From Lunularia cruciata (lineage: Eukaryota > Streptophyta > Marchantiopsida > Lunulariales > Lunulariaceae), in NCBI GenBank assembly GCA_948567375.1, contig OX419757.1, forward strand, positions 10,726,001-10,790,000: DNA of 64,000 nt. The letters run 5' to 3'. The position numbers were made by a program, and so were the translations under genes. Below, piece by piece: positions 43,872-55,939 of this stretch; position 1 is the first letter of the stretch; every line of letters starts with the position of its first letter. Below the pieces are notes generated by a model, which was not told where the DNA came from, did not search any database, and was given only the letters and a program-made list of their open reading frames with translations.

Positions 43872-43956
43872 CTTCAATACGAAGGCGCAACTTGATGTTA
43901 ATGTTGAGAACTAAGGAACTGAAATCGATGATGATTGTAGAGTGAATGCGGCGGTG

Positions 43957-43962
43957 CTTATA
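43957..43962 (-). promoter_or_regulatory. TATA box of the extensin-like gene
   Basis: CTATAAGCACC on the minus strand (TATAAG at 43957-43962) lies about 85 bp upstream of the ATG, leaving room for a start site near 43930 and a leader of about 55 bases. Chosen by position and sequence only. Confidence 0.6.
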
Positions 43963-45464
43963 GAGTCAGGGGATGACGACTTATCCACAAAAACTTCCCT
44001 TTGCTGAGGTTCAAGGGCCATCTGAGTTCACGTGATCGTGCAGAAACATTTCCTCGATTTCAGGATGTAGTGGAGAGTTCGAGCCGGTGTCAATGGAGAA
44101 GATCCCGTGATTAGGGACTATTTGACGACTCGCCTTTAACAGGCTAAATAAAGACATCAACAGTTTTGAAAGTCCAAGTTGTGGACTGTACATGTGAATG
44201 CTTGAACGAAAACACTACAAGCTTTCAGCAACCGCGATTCTTCCTAAACGTAATGTTCCACACTGAATATATATTCGAGTTTTATAAGCCGAAGTCCAAC
44301 AGAGGGAGCTCTTGAGCTCACAATGGTATTTATGCTGTACATAATTGTTGTTTTGGGTGAGGGCCATAATAATCTAATAATGTAACCCAGAATCAGAGAG
44401 GACGGGGGTTTCCCTCGTTAATGATCATGACCAGAGAATCTGTAAATCTCATGATTTGATATTTTGATTGAAAAGAAATGCGATTGCAACATATCAGCGA
44501 TAGACGTCCACGTCTCTAACATGGGTGAACGTCGTACAAAGAGCAGCTTAAAGCACAGCACATAATTGGCTTCCATGTACCGGGATTTAATAACAGGATT
44601 TATCGAACATGAGTCAGCTCAAGAAAAAGGAGATGATTTTGTAGGTCCTTGGCACGCTCAAACACTTAAGCCGTCAATTTCTGTTATCTGCTTGACGTAA
44701 CTGAACATAAATGAAAAATCTCCAATTCGGACAAAAAGCAACAGGACCTAGGAACTTACTTGAAAATGGCTGTAAAGGTCATCAGGGCCGTCGGTGACCT
44801 CGGACGCCATGTAGAGGTATTTGTAAACAGTTGCACTTGTAAAGCTTTGATCGACCATGATTATTCCATTAAAACAGTCCCATGATGAGAGTACTCTCTG
44901 TGGCGGAGTGACTTCTGCGTGCGCAGCTTTTTACACGCACGTGATCGATGCAGTAAGATGTACATGTTTGTACTAGCACTAACTCGTGCAGAGAACCCAC
45001 TACTTGGAGAAGAGTGGTACGTTGATACCACATACAAGAAAGAGCAAAAGTATTTTTACAATGAATTTTACAAGACACAATCAAATTTTACAATCACATT
45101 GCATTTGTATTTCTACAATGAATGCGATGCGATTGCTAAATTTGATTGTCTTTCTTCTTCTGTAAAATTATAACGTGACTACTACTAATTTATCAGCATA
45201 TAAATGCAATGTTTCTCACATCCGCTGAGAATACGCTTACGATAGGTACTTTGAGACTTTCTTCCACGCAACACATGTGGACTTGCTCAAATGAGAAATG
45301 TCAAAAGTTTTCATGACATGCACAGAAAGTTACAGTACTACTGAGTTCCTAGTTTTTGAAGCCTCAGCCTGATGATTCATTTTGACAACTCCTGCTTGTT
45401 TGGCGGAATGATCTCTGTCAACTCATCTTGCTGCGAGCGATATACTGCGAAACGGTTGGAGTTC

Positions 45465-45834
45465 CATGAGAAGCGCAGTACGGAGGGTTTAGGGCTAATC
45501 TTGCCCTGTCCTATCCAATCCATGAACGTCTTCGTTGCATGAGAAGCGCAGTACGGAAAGTCAAATATCCCTGTTCTCAACAGTCGAAAGCATTACACTT
45601 ACGGATACTCTCATTCTGAATGTTCATAACATTCAGGTTTTTATCAGTTATATGAGCGTGCGCAACCAAAAGCCAATTTTCCAGATTCAAATCTCGGCAT
45701 GTCAACGACGTGATTAGTTACACCAAACAGTTTACATCATTACGTGGATGGTTACAGTTAATCTAGTTTCTTTTCCTATGCACTTTATTATCAAGCTATT
45801 CTTGCCCTGTCCTATGCAATCCATGAACGTCTTC
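45465..45834. repeat. Short dispersed duplications, possibly exon fragments
   Basis: CATGAGAAGCGCAGTACGGA occurs at 45465-45484 and 45538-45557. A 35-base segment beginning TCTTGCCCTGTCC occurs at 45499-45533 and 45800-45834 with one difference. On the minus strand the latter reads KTFMDWIGQGK in one copy and KTFMDCIGQGK in the other, inside an open frame ending at 45377. It may be a decayed, duplicated exon of an unknown gene. Confidence 0.45.
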
Positions 45835-48130
45835 TGGCACTTTCCCAATGGCCGCAGCTACACGTCTGTGCTTTCCATGCCAAATGTGTCCTCGTCACAA
45901 GCAATCCAGGGCCAAACTTTAGCTTAGTCGGCAACGGGTAAACACTGCAAGATTTCCTAGACATGGATGCTAGTTCCAAGGAGTAAGCAAGATGATGACC
46001 GAAGAGACAAACTGAAAAATAAACCGCTTCGAAATAGATCTTGGGTGCATATCTTCGCCTTTTACGGTTCCAAGCAGGGAGCTCCTTCAGATCACTAACA
46101 GGTTGTGATAGAGCCAGAAGACTGTGTTACGAGAAGACTATATGGCGTGAGCTTGAACATTGGGTTTCTACAAGTATTCCTAATTATAATGTGCATGACT
46201 GGTGAAGGGAGAATGAAGATCCTCATAACGCGGTTCGTGAAGCTAGACAGTTGCTGTGCTATATATCTTCCTAGCCTTTTCACGTCTCCGGTGCCCCAAT
46301 GGCATGCTGTATGCAACATAAAATTTCACGCACAATTAGCTTTAGCCAAAATTCAAGACCGCTGAAATTCATACGTGTGCAAGATCTCCCGAATTTCTTT
46401 CGGAGCCTTTCCTTTTCATGGCGTCATAACAGAGAGAAAATTTTCTTCCATGAAAATTAAATAGAGGAAAATTTCATGACTAAATGCGCAAGGGGGACGA
46501 ATGCGAAGAACTCTCTGTGACGGCAAGATTGAGCTGCAAAGTTAGGATGATTTACAGATTTGTAGGCCTTCCAATAATGAGAAACCACCTGAGAAGACTC
46601 GGAAGCTTCAGAAAACTATTCTCAGCATTTAGTACAAACTTCCATGATCCTGGATGGCATACACGCAGATTCATGCCGATGAAAACAGCGAATAAGATAA
46701 GTAATATACAACTGTTGATCTTTATTGCGAATAGCAATGTCTCGTCTTTAATTTAGATGCTGTTGTTGGCACGTGTCATGGGTTTCGAGGATTGTGTTAT
46801 ACTTGATTTCAATGGATTTCCGTTGACCCACGCTGGTTGGATTGGTATCTCATTATCAGATGCTGCTATGGTACAATCTGAAGTTCAGGGTTACAGCGGG
46901 TTTGGTCGGTAACCTGGAGTTCTTTGCATTCATTGTCCGCCGGTTCCAGCCTCTGTTTCTCTCCTTCAAAGAGAAGGTGAGACATAAGAATTCAATGAGA
47001 TTGTAGCTGTAGCACATCTACTAAGTTCATATTAAGATGTCTCCATAGAGTTCAGCGCCAATCATTGCCATCGATAGCCTCTTGGCGTAGGTCGGTGAGG
47101 GTTAAAGCATATGGATTGACGTTTCTACAGAGCGTGGCAATCCGCTGTGGAAACGTAAAACCGCTACGACAGCACAGCAACTAGTAGACATCACCGAGAA
47201 TCGAGTACGATTGTGAATTCCTCATGACTCAATCATGCAGGCCAAGATACTTGTTGAAATGCAATTGTCAGTCCCACGCAATATAATCTTCTTCTCCAGA
47301 GCTTTCCGGGTGAATCATGATCACAACATGTAAGTGACCTGGAGCAGTTCCCTGCCTGCAGCGGGAACTCCCAATGGGGATTATGTGCATGCCAATCTAT
47401 TTCAAATGCATCTTCGCAACAACTGCATCTCATTTTATCATATCCGTTGTCATTGTTACAACTGCCAATTTCCTGAGCCGTTGGCTACCACCCACCTCAC
47501 GAAATGAAAGCACCGGGGATCGAAGAGTGTGGTCGTTCCATCGCTCGTTCAAATTTCTTTTTCAAGGGTAGGCTGCTGTTTTGACACAACCTGGGAAGCG
47601 CTCAGTTCATCTGTTCTTTCTACGTGCCTGCAATTTAATCTTTTAGAGCAATCATGTGTGGAGGACTTCAACTGATGAAGGCAGGCAGAACAGTATACGT
47701 AGACGCTGATGAATCTAGCGGGAGGTTTAGCGGGAGGTTTAGCGTGCGGTGGGAGGGGGAAATAGGTTAATTTAGTGCACAGGATTGAAAACTACTTGGT
47801 TTGTCTAGTTATAGAGGCACTATTTGACATGTAATGCACTATTTGACTCGGATGATGCTCACTGTTGAGAACGATCGCGAATACTAATGCAAATCTACAA
47901 ATCTGTGGTGCATGTAAAACCTACAAGGAACACAAAAAGGTATATAAAGTATTCTTTCATATTTTTTTCTATTGTAAATCTAGTCGAATGAAGGAAGTGA
48001 GGAATGGAATACTTACAAGCTGATATGCATGTTTCTAAATTAATGAAAAACTTTATAGTGTTGCCCGGACTTGCTTCTCCATACTGCTGTTTACACGTCC
48101 CGCTGGTCAAGTTTCTTGACTATGCTTGGC

Positions 48131-48223
48131 CACCATCTCGATGGAATGATGGAATGAACTGCTTGCTCCTTCTTAGTATGCTGTCACCATCTCTATGAAA
48201 TGATGGAATGAAGTACTTGCTCC
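48131..48223. repeat. Tandem duplication, 54-bp period
   Basis: CACCATCTCGATGGAATGAT... at 48131 and CACCATCTCTATGAAATGAT... at 48185, each about 39 bases, with only a few differences. Confidence 0.7.
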
Positions 48224-48580
48224 CGCTAAAGTATTATCTAAATACTCTAATTCTAATTCAAGCCTCTGTTGGATGCTAGGCTTTATTTACAAACCCTAAC
48301 ATCTATAGTATAGATACATGCTATATCGAATGTCACATGTGCTACCATCTGGAATGTACTTTCAACACTCACACTCATTGAAGAAATGGTAGTACTCCAA
48401 TCCAGTTTACAAATTCACAAAAGTTATCTCTTAGTAAAACTTTAGAAAAAATGTTTGCAATTTGATTGTTGGTGTTGATTTATGTGGTAGCCTATCTCCT
48501 TATGTATATTTTTATAATTTGTTCCTTTCTTGTATTAGTTTGTTATATTTTAGATTATAATGATATTGGTAGAGACGTTT

Positions 48581-49211
48581 TTACGCACTAACTCCAACTG
48601 CCATGAAATGCATACAGAAATGTACACAGGTAATGGCAAGAGTTGTCAGACCATTGGAGTGGGTGTATCCAAAGACCATCTGTCATGATTATAATCCCAG
48701 TCATGAGTACGGGTTGCCATATCAGCATCAGGTAGTCTGTCATCATGTTGGCATACACGGGAGCAAGAAACTGCAACACATGACAAAGAACTGATTCCAA
48801 CAACCTTCAGACCTGGCAATGCTTCCCACATGTGTGACAACAACTACTCACCACTAATGCCCACTGGAATTCTGAAATACATTGTTTATAGCACTGTGCA
48901 ACACAATGTCTTCAAAAACAAAGAAGCCAACCAAAATCACCTTGTGCTCTCCACAAGTGGAGAAATAGGCACATTACTACTATGCCAAATATATCAACTC
49001 AAGGCATTTGCAATTCTTGTTGTGGATATGGTATTTCACTTATTTCACTCACTTGTGGAGCAATGTGTTTGCTTGGATTGAGAAGCATTGGCATAAGGTT
49101 CTTGGGTCCAAGTTGATGCCTGGAGTGATAAACCTTGACCAAGAGTGGCACTCGAGCAACAGGAAGAAATGGCAAGGATGTTCAAGGCCTTGTTCAAATC
49201 AAAGAAGGGAG
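48581..49211. other. No recognisable gene
   Basis: A 63-codon plus-strand frame at 48603-48794 shows no family likeness. The rest has no sustained frame and no similarity to the repeats of the window. Confidence 0.35.
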
Positions 49212-49500
49212 ATCAGGAATGGTCAAATACAAAGTAAAACATAAAAATTTAGTTGTTCTTGATTTCATCTTTATTCTCTTGGGTAGAAACCACACCCAAA
49301 AGAGAGTAACATGCGCTCAACAGCAACTCTTGTCACAATTTAGTGACACACAAAATCACAATTCATCAATTTCTTTTGAATTCAATTTCAATTGTAATGA
49401 TTCAATTTATTTGAAGAAGGATACTTCACCACAAAATGACTTTGCCTTGGAATTTCATTCCACCCCTCTGCTGAAGGTAAAACTTCCTCAAGCAACATGA
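49212..49500 (-). repeat. Family-A LTR tail fragment, minus strand
   Basis: On the minus strand it matches the LTR tail: the GAGGGGTGGAA, CTTTTGGGTGTGGTTTCTACCC and TACTTTGTATTTGACCA segments in order. It stops before the LTR terminus. Confidence 0.75.
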
Positions 49501-49895
49501 AGAAGTACAAGGCAAGTACCAAATTATGGAAGTGTCCTCTTTGGAAAATGAAGTTGAGTAAACTGAAGCTGATGAAGATGAAGATGAGGTCATTTACTCT
49601 ACAAAAATTGAGCTTCACCTCATGAGATAATGAAGAAGGAGAAGAGACTTGGGAGGATGATCAATCTACTCCCCAAGTGCAGGATGAGGATATGGATGAG
49701 GGCCTTGGAGATGAAGAAGCAAACATTATATAAGAAGAGGCAGTGCTTGAGTAGGCACCTTGAGCCTTGGAGTTCCAGAAGAAGAAATTGTAGTAGAAGT
49801 ACAAGATTGGACCGAGTGCTCAAAGGACCATGAACTTTGGCAAAGAGAAGAAGAAGGGGCCAATGATCAAACAGACGAGGAAGATCTCATCATTA
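49501..49895 (+). other. Acidic coding-like remnant
   Basis: One plus-strand frame reads Glu/Asp-rich (DNEEGEETWEDDQSTPQV) for about 50 codons before stops, then Lys-rich. It has the character of an acidic linker from a retroelement polyprotein or LTR-ORF. No closer assignment is possible. Confidence 0.3.
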
Positions 49896-50280
49896 CGGTA
49901 ACCACATTTTTAGTTTTTCCAAGTTGAGTAAAAGTAGTTAGTTAGGACTAGAGAAGAAAGCTCTTTCTATAGAGATGACAAGATTACATCCAAAGTGGAA
50001 TGTTCAATCTGACCTGAAGAAATGTACTTTACCTCAAAAAGGTACTTTGTACTTTGTATAATCATTGACAATAGAAGGCCAACTCGATTGGAGGACATTT
50101 GTTCTTTGACTTGAGGGACAATGGATAATTAGAGTAGTAAGAACTTTGCCTTGGGGCAATGTAAACTAACCCAATTTCTTTAATAAAATGGCTACCTCAA
50201 TCTGCATGAAGTGAAGGCAAGGTGTCATCAGAAGGAAAATTGTGCAAGGCAATACCATGATGTTGGCATGAATATTTGAC
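49896..50280 (+). repeat. Possible decayed family-A LTR start
   Basis: ACGGTAACCACATTTTTAGTTTTTCCAAG resembles the family-A LTR start (TGTGGTACCCACATTTTT), followed by AGAGAAGAAAG and GACTTCATTC-like blocks. The similarity fades after about 150 bases, so the right boundary is a guess. Confidence 0.35.
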
Positions 50281-50323
50281 TAAAGATCAACCAAAGAATG
50301 ATTGGGGGGTCAAAAGACTACTA

Positions 50324-50434
50324 GACTATCTTTCCTTCCCTTCATCTAATGGATCATTGCAAAGTCATTCAATAAATAGTCAAAAGACTATCTTTCCTCC
50401 CCTTCATCTAATGGATCATTGCAAAGTCATTCAA
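50324..50434. repeat. Tandem duplication, 62-bp period
   Basis: GACTATCTTTCCTTCCCTTC... at 50324 and GACTATCTTTCCTCCCCTTC... at 50386, each continuing through ATCTAATGGATCATTGCAAAG. Confidence 0.75.
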
Positions 50435-50716
50435 ATCCCAATTCTAGAGCAAGAAGGAAAGATGCTTGCTCTAGATTACCTCACTCTTGTAGTACATTGC
50501 CCACTTGTTAACTGATGTGCTACAAAGGATTGCTTTTGGAATCTTCTTGATTAGATTTTATACAAATACCATATTACCTATCAAGTGCTAAGGTCAAAAA
50601 AGAAAAAAAGTACAAGATTGCAAAGAGTTGCAAAGACTTCAAAGGTTAGAAATTGATATTTGCTCTTTGGCTTTTACATTGAGAATATTTCAAATAGTGA
50701 AATGGGAATGGTGGAC

Positions 50717-51408
50717 GGTGAGCTAGCCTATCTCTCACTTAGGATGAATCTCTGATGGCTATTATGATAATGCACTATATACTAAGAAGACAAAGAACCC
50801 CAACTCCATCATACTCCTCCAAGACTTACACTCCAAAATTCAAGGTATTGCTCACTAGAGAATTCAAGGTGAGAAAGATAGTTGCAAATGAAAATATGAT
50901 AAATACCTCTTCACCCCTAATTTATATATTTGTGAAATAGTTACATACCAAAGTTACTAATTAATAGAATAACTCAAGATATTAGACTAATAGTCAAAAG
51001 TAAAATCAAGAAGCTAAAGGAATATCAATACTCAAAGGAATATTCTTTTATGAATATGATCTTATCTTGACCAAACTAGTAAGTCAAGGATTCTTTCATG
51101 TGAGCTTTCCTTGGACTGTAGAAAAATCAAAAACAAAAGATTTGGAGATCCAAAAGTTCTTAATTCTTTTCTCAACACCAAACATCTATGAATAATATCA
51201 AGTCAATGCATTAGATATCTAAAATAGTGATATTCATCTTTTCCACTTTCTCTAAAATAAAGTCTCATCTATCTTCATTATGATTAACTTTAGCTAATCA
51301 TGATTAATATAAAATTATTCTTTATTTATATATAAATAATATTTTTAAATACTTATAATATCAAACTAAATATCACAATAATACATATATGTACAAATGA
51401 ATGTTAAT
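50717..51408 (-). repeat. Family-B LTR, minus strand (solo or isolated)
   Basis: On the minus strand it starts with a decayed TGTAACA-CATTTGTACATATATG and ends GCTAGCTCAC, collinear with 19479-20189 at about the same length (692 bp). No element-B internal sequence lies on either side and no matching target duplication is seen (TGGAC / TAGCA), so it is an old isolated LTR. Confidence 0.82.
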
Positions 51409-53287
51409 TAGCAATTGAATAGTGAATGTAAACTCGGGCGGATAGTGGCTAGCTCACTTTCTATGGATGGCTTGGCACTTTGATGTATGGATTATGTCTC
51501 GATTGGACTTCCTCGTGTTTGTTTGGTTTGTCATCATGAGGCAACTTTCAAATCATCTCGAAAGAATCAGCTAAAATTTCCGACTGAAAAGAATTTGTGT
51601 AATAGTTGAAGTGATACATCTAGTGCCACAAGAACCGTCATCAAGAGATTAGAATGTGAGAAATATTGATAGTCACATCAGGTTTTATAGATAAGAAGGT
51701 GGGAGGGATCGAGTGACGATACACATCAGCTCATGTAATCATCAAAGGAGAACTCAATTGACAGTGACGCCGTGGACGATAAAAGCTAATGGACCACTCT
51801 TACCTCGTAGAGAAAGTAGTACAAAGAAAGGTGAATAGCGAGAAGTCAGAGCAGCAGCGACCCAAAGATTTTAACGCTTACATAAACATCTTATAAACAC
51901 GGTTACAAGTCAAGCGGCGCTGAAGAAATTGGCCTCCATGGCCATGAACGAATCCATGAATCCATGTGTTAGGACAGAATTGAGCATGTAATCGTTCGTA
52001 TGTCCCAAACAAATGTGATGTGGGGTGATCTTGGTTTGATGAAGGTAGAGTCGGTTGCCGAAACATTCAACAAAAGAGCCTTTGATCAGTTCCAAGTTGG
52101 AAAGACGGAGTGTCGGAAAGAAGCGGAAAGAAACATCTCTATCTCTATGAGCTCCATTCTGTATATTAAAGTATATAGGGCCAGAATTTGAAAACCAGTG
52201 TGGCAGGTTGAGTTTGAATTTTTCGTTTAACCTTATTCAGCAAGAAACTGTTCGATCGAAGCGAACAATCCACCTCATCATCAAATTAGACATGAAATGA
52301 AAATCAAGTGAGGACTGGCTTAATATGTAAACCTGGCAAAGAGATTCGTCAATATGTTGGTAGACTCAGTATGCCCGGCCCCGGTGGTTGAAAATATCAC
52401 AATTGTTACGAATTATAGTTGGTGTGTTCCTTTTGATATGTTTTCAAGGAATTGTGCACAGAAAGGCACATTATTGACACCAAGATTATAGTAAACCCAA
52501 TGAATGATCATCCAAAATTGAATGTTAGACATCTGTTTATTATAAGGATTGAAATTTTTCAACTTATGGAGAAGGATGGATTACTTTAAAGCATTCTTGT
52601 CTGCGATAAAGTAATGGTCCAAGTATACCATAAGGTTGAAGTCTACGTTGACTAGCTTATTTACCACTTGTAGCTTGATTAGATATATATGTTACTTTTA
52701 ATTTATAGTAATCTGTACTGCAACAATGATCCAGTCGAGAATTATAACACCCCAGGAATTCTTGGATACCCGCTATCAGACATTTATTTATACCTTTTTG
52801 TCTTCCTCACCATTATCGCACTGTAAATTTACAGTATCTTCCTGTGATGCTTGGGCTCCACTTACACTTCATAGAAACGGAATCTGTCGCCTATGTATTG
52901 TAGTATGTCCTTGCCTTCGGCGTGTAGATGTTGACTTTGAGGCGGTCTATCAGCTCATCTTCAAAGGACCGTGTAATAGGCTCGGGAGATTAAGTTTCAC
53001 TGTAGACAGTATTTAATTTCCACTCCGGGAACATCATTCAACTACCAAGTATCCCTTCTTTCAGGTTACATCACCATATCTGAAAGACATAAACTTGAGC
53101 TTTATATTTAGATGTTGTCTAACATTAAAAGTCTAATGATGTTTAACTCATATGTAAAATATATCAAGGAAAGAAATAGGAGTACAAAGCAGTGGAGTGC
53201 CCTGGAAATTACTTCGTTGTGTCTTTTATTGGATAGAAAGAAGAGCAAATTTCCTGCCTTAAGGGTAGAACTGACACAAAACACTAA
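51409..53287. other. No recognisable gene
   Basis: There are only short frames, for example about 105 codons open on the minus strand ending at 51910 and 96 codons on the plus strand at 52726-53016. Neither shows known motifs, and their length is within chance for this AT content. Confidence 0.4.
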
Positions 53288-53466
53288 TTTTGGTGAGGAC
53301 CTTTTCTTTGGAATATACACTTCTTCACTGGTGTCTTCATGAATAACTGTTACAATTTTCAGTGAAGACTTGGATTTTGGTGAAGACTTTTTCTTTGGAA
53401 CATACACTTCTTTACAAGACTGGTGTCTTCATGAATAATTGTTACAATCTTCAGTGAAGACTTGAC
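53288..53466 (-). repeat. Tandem 87-bp repeat encoding a Lys/Ser/Pro motif
   Basis: Two copies (period 87 bp; the upstream copy is 7 bp longer). On the minus strand each reads SLKIVTVIHEDTS followed by VYVPKKKSSPK or VYIPKKRSSPK. The open frame 53407-53108 includes one copy and part of the other. It may be the remnant of a repeat-bearing exon; no family recognised. Confidence 0.55.
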
Positions 53467-53807
53467 CGCATCTTGTGAATAGGTCTCCTAACTTTGAAGA
53501 CTGGATCGGCTATCTTCCAAAGAGCGGGTAGACTCTTTCTTCAAGAGGGACCAAGGAACATGAATTTAAAGAACATGCAAAGACCACTTCCAAGACGGGT
53601 TCACATGAGTGGAGAGTGATGGGGACTGACCATTGCAAGTGAGGAGAGGAAAACCCACTGTAAACTCAAAGTTGCCATGGTGAAGAGGTTTTCTGATTTC
53701 TTTAGTCTTGCATTCTTCATGAATTTCTGCTTCTTTCTGCCTCTGAATGAGTAGAGTGTAATAGAGACCCAATTTGTGAGGAACTATATATAGCTAGCAC
53801 AATGTAT

Positions 53808-54230
53808 CTTGGGTTGCTAGGAATGCTCTTAAATTGAAGATCCCAGATGTAGATCAGTGGGAAATGGCTGCCCAAAGAGTGACATTGTATCTTGGGTTGC
53901 TAGGAACACTCTTAACTTGAAGATCCCAGCTCTTGATCAGTGGGAAATGGCTCCCTGAGGAGTGACATTTTTTCTTGGGTTGGTAGGAACGCCCTTAACT
54001 TGAAGACCCCAGCTGTCTATCAGTAGGAATTGGCTGCCTGAAGAGTGACATTGCAGAGGTTGAGAGTGGGCTTTCTTTTGTGGAATTGGGAGTAAACTTT
54101 GGGTTGCTAAGAACGCTCTTAACTTGAAAATGAAAACTGCCTATCAGTAGGAAATGGCTGCCTGAAGTATGACATTGCAGGGGTTGAGAGTGAGCTTTCA
54201 TTTGTGGAATTGGGAGTAAACTTTGGGTGC
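53808..54230 (+). repeat. Tandem array with 83-bp and 124-bp units
   Basis: Units start at CTTGGGTTGCTAGGAA near 53808, 53891, 53974, 54098 and 54221. The first two spacings are 83 bp. The last two are about 124 bp because they contain an extra block of about 41 bp (GTTGAGAGTGGGCTTTC, GTGGAATTGGGAGTAAAC). Shared core: TTAACTTGAAGA, CAGTGGGAAATGGCTGCC, GAGTGACATT. Confidence 0.85.
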
Positions 54231-54369
54231 TATGGCTCTAGAGCTTTGTGGAATGAAGAAAGTAGTTCTGGGAAGGTTGAGAGAAAATGTGAGAGAATGG
54301 ACACCCTTCCATTGGAGTGGACATTGTGAAGAGAACCTAGAGTAGCATGAGGTTATACTTTTGAGTCTT

Positions 54370-55330
54370 AGTTCAACCTAAATAGCAAGATGTATGCAAG
54401 GATTGATAAGGCTTTTACCCATGATAGGCATCCCACCAATGGATGGTTAGTGGCTGATTACAAGAACCTTGCTTGAAGGGAGATTGCTAGTGCAGTAATG
54501 AAGATATTCAAGCCCCAATGCACTATCTCACTAACTCACAGACTGCCTTCTTATAGCACCTATTTTTGGAGGGACTAATAGATTGGGGCCAAGAGATTTT
54601 TGCTGCCTTTGATGATGTTGTTGGATACTCATTATCCAACATACAAGAAGGAATGTCCGCAGGTGTTGGGGTATTTAACTTTGGTGACCAACATGCATGC
54701 TCAAGTGGAGCAACACAAGGCAGAAGTCGCTTCCTTGAAGAGAAAGGTAACTTATCTTCAAGAAGAGCAGAAGAGGCAAGGTGAAGAGTCAATTGATTTG
54801 TAGGAGGAGTTGGATATGAAGATTGCCCATGGAGAGCAAGAGACTAGCAAGTGGTTGAGGAATGATTGTATTAAGGAACTAGAGAAAGACTTGACTGCAA
54901 TGCAAAGTTCTTTGCTAGAACTTGAAGAAGAGAACCGTGAAGAGTCATTTTAAGACTCTTTGGATGTTAGCAGCCAAAGAAGTAGTGAAGTATGAGAATT
55001 AGACCCTGCAATTCAAAGTGCAGGTGAGGCAATTAATGACCAACCAAGCATTGGCAGTCATCCAAAAGGCAAATTATGAAAAATCAGCCATCTCCTACTG
55101 GAGGGAGACAAGTCTTTGCATCATTGAGTATCAAAAAACAATGTAAAATCTATGGGACAGATTGTAGATGGTGCATCAAGAGCTCACCGCCACAATAGTT
55201 GGTTTGAACAAGGAGAAGCATGAGAAGCTCCAGCTCTTGGTGGTAGCTCCTACTTCAACCCTAACAAAGACTCTTCAAGATGGTAAAGTGAAGATGCAAT
55301 TACTCATGAAGAGGTAGGGGGAGGAATGAC
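54370..55330 (+). pseudogene. Old LTR-ORF-related copy
   Basis: NGWLVADYKNLA and REIASAVMKIFKPQCT align with the NGYKVESYKDP / RRGIVSALMAILKPERT segment of better LTR-ORF copies. A coiled-coil part follows (HAQVEQHKAEVASLKRKVTYL) that resembles 39387-38354. There are many stops and frame changes. It lies directly left of the inverted LTR structure that begins at 55390. Confidence 0.5.
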
Positions 55331-55774
55331 ACCAAAACACAGTCTGACAATTATGTGACACCATGGATGCATGAACGGTGGAGTTTATGTGTGGTGCCCA
55401 CATTTTTTGTTTTTGTCAAAATAAAGAAGAAGAAGTGTATAGAGAAGTCGGATTGCACTTGTATGGCCAAAGAAGGCAAAGAAAAGAGTCTTTGGGATGA
55501 AACCCGAAGTAACGTGTCTTCGGGTCATAAGGCAAAGTACTCGGAAATGCCCTGTCAGCATACAACCCGAAGTAAAGTGTCTTCGGATTGGGGGAAGCTC
55601 AACCCAAGGCGAAGACAGGCTAACAACCTTCCGTCGGGGCAAGAAATTCAAGAAGGGACCGTTCAAAACTGGCGGCCCATATGCGCAAAGGTTAATTGAC
55701 AATGATAGGTGCATGCAATAGGTGTGATTCTCGGTAGAAACTTGAAGTGATGAAAGACGAAGAAAGCGCAACTC

Positions 55775-55783
55775 TATAAAAAT
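55775..55783 (+). promoter_or_regulatory. TATA box of family-A LTR, left arm
   Basis: TATAAAAAT in CAACTCTATAAAAATTG lies 385 bases into the LTR, just before the LTR-ORF. The same box occurs at 58063-58071 (-) and 59849-59856 (+), at the same offset. Confidence 0.7.
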
Positions 55784-55939
55784 TGAACTCACAACAAAGA
55801 AATGTTGAGCAATTTTCCTTGGGCGTTGAGAAGTCGTCTTGCAAGTGATCGGGGGAAGGGAAATAGAGTTGGAATCGTGTTAGTGTGTAAGATAGAAGTC
55901 GTGAGAGTAAAATCAAGAGATAGTGAGAAGGCAAAAGAG

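Larger units (their letters stand above)
43972..48580. other. Mostly unique DNA upstream of the extensin-like gene
   Basis: Base composition is more even than in the TE blocks, and no LTR-A, LTR-B or pol similarity is seen. There are only short open frames, none with a recognisable domain. Small duplications occur (45465-45834, 48131-48223, and an AGCGGGAGGTTT repeat at 47717-47742). It could contain promoter elements of the gene or exons too short to recognise. Confidence 0.45.

Noticed and set aside
43872-43877. Start of the extensin-like gene two codons further upstream
   Set aside because: The codon there is TTG. The first ATG in frame is 43869-43871 and gives a standard signal peptide.
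51910-52230. Open minus-strand frame of about 105 codons
   Set aside because: No recognisable motifs. A frame of this length is expected several times by chance in 64 kb, and no splice or promoter context is convincing.
52726-53016. 96-codon plus-strand ORF
   Set aside because: No domain, no homologous copy in the window, and length within chance expectation.
53808-54230. CRISPR-like array
   Set aside because: Units are contiguous 83/124-bp tandem copies without unique spacers, in plant nuclear DNA.
55802-55939. ATG at 55802 as the start of the LTR-ORF
   Set aside because: It lies only 27 bases after the TATA box, probably at or before the transcript start, and the following 46 codons are frame-disrupted in the solo LTR. 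MGGGKK at 55940 is conserved in frame.
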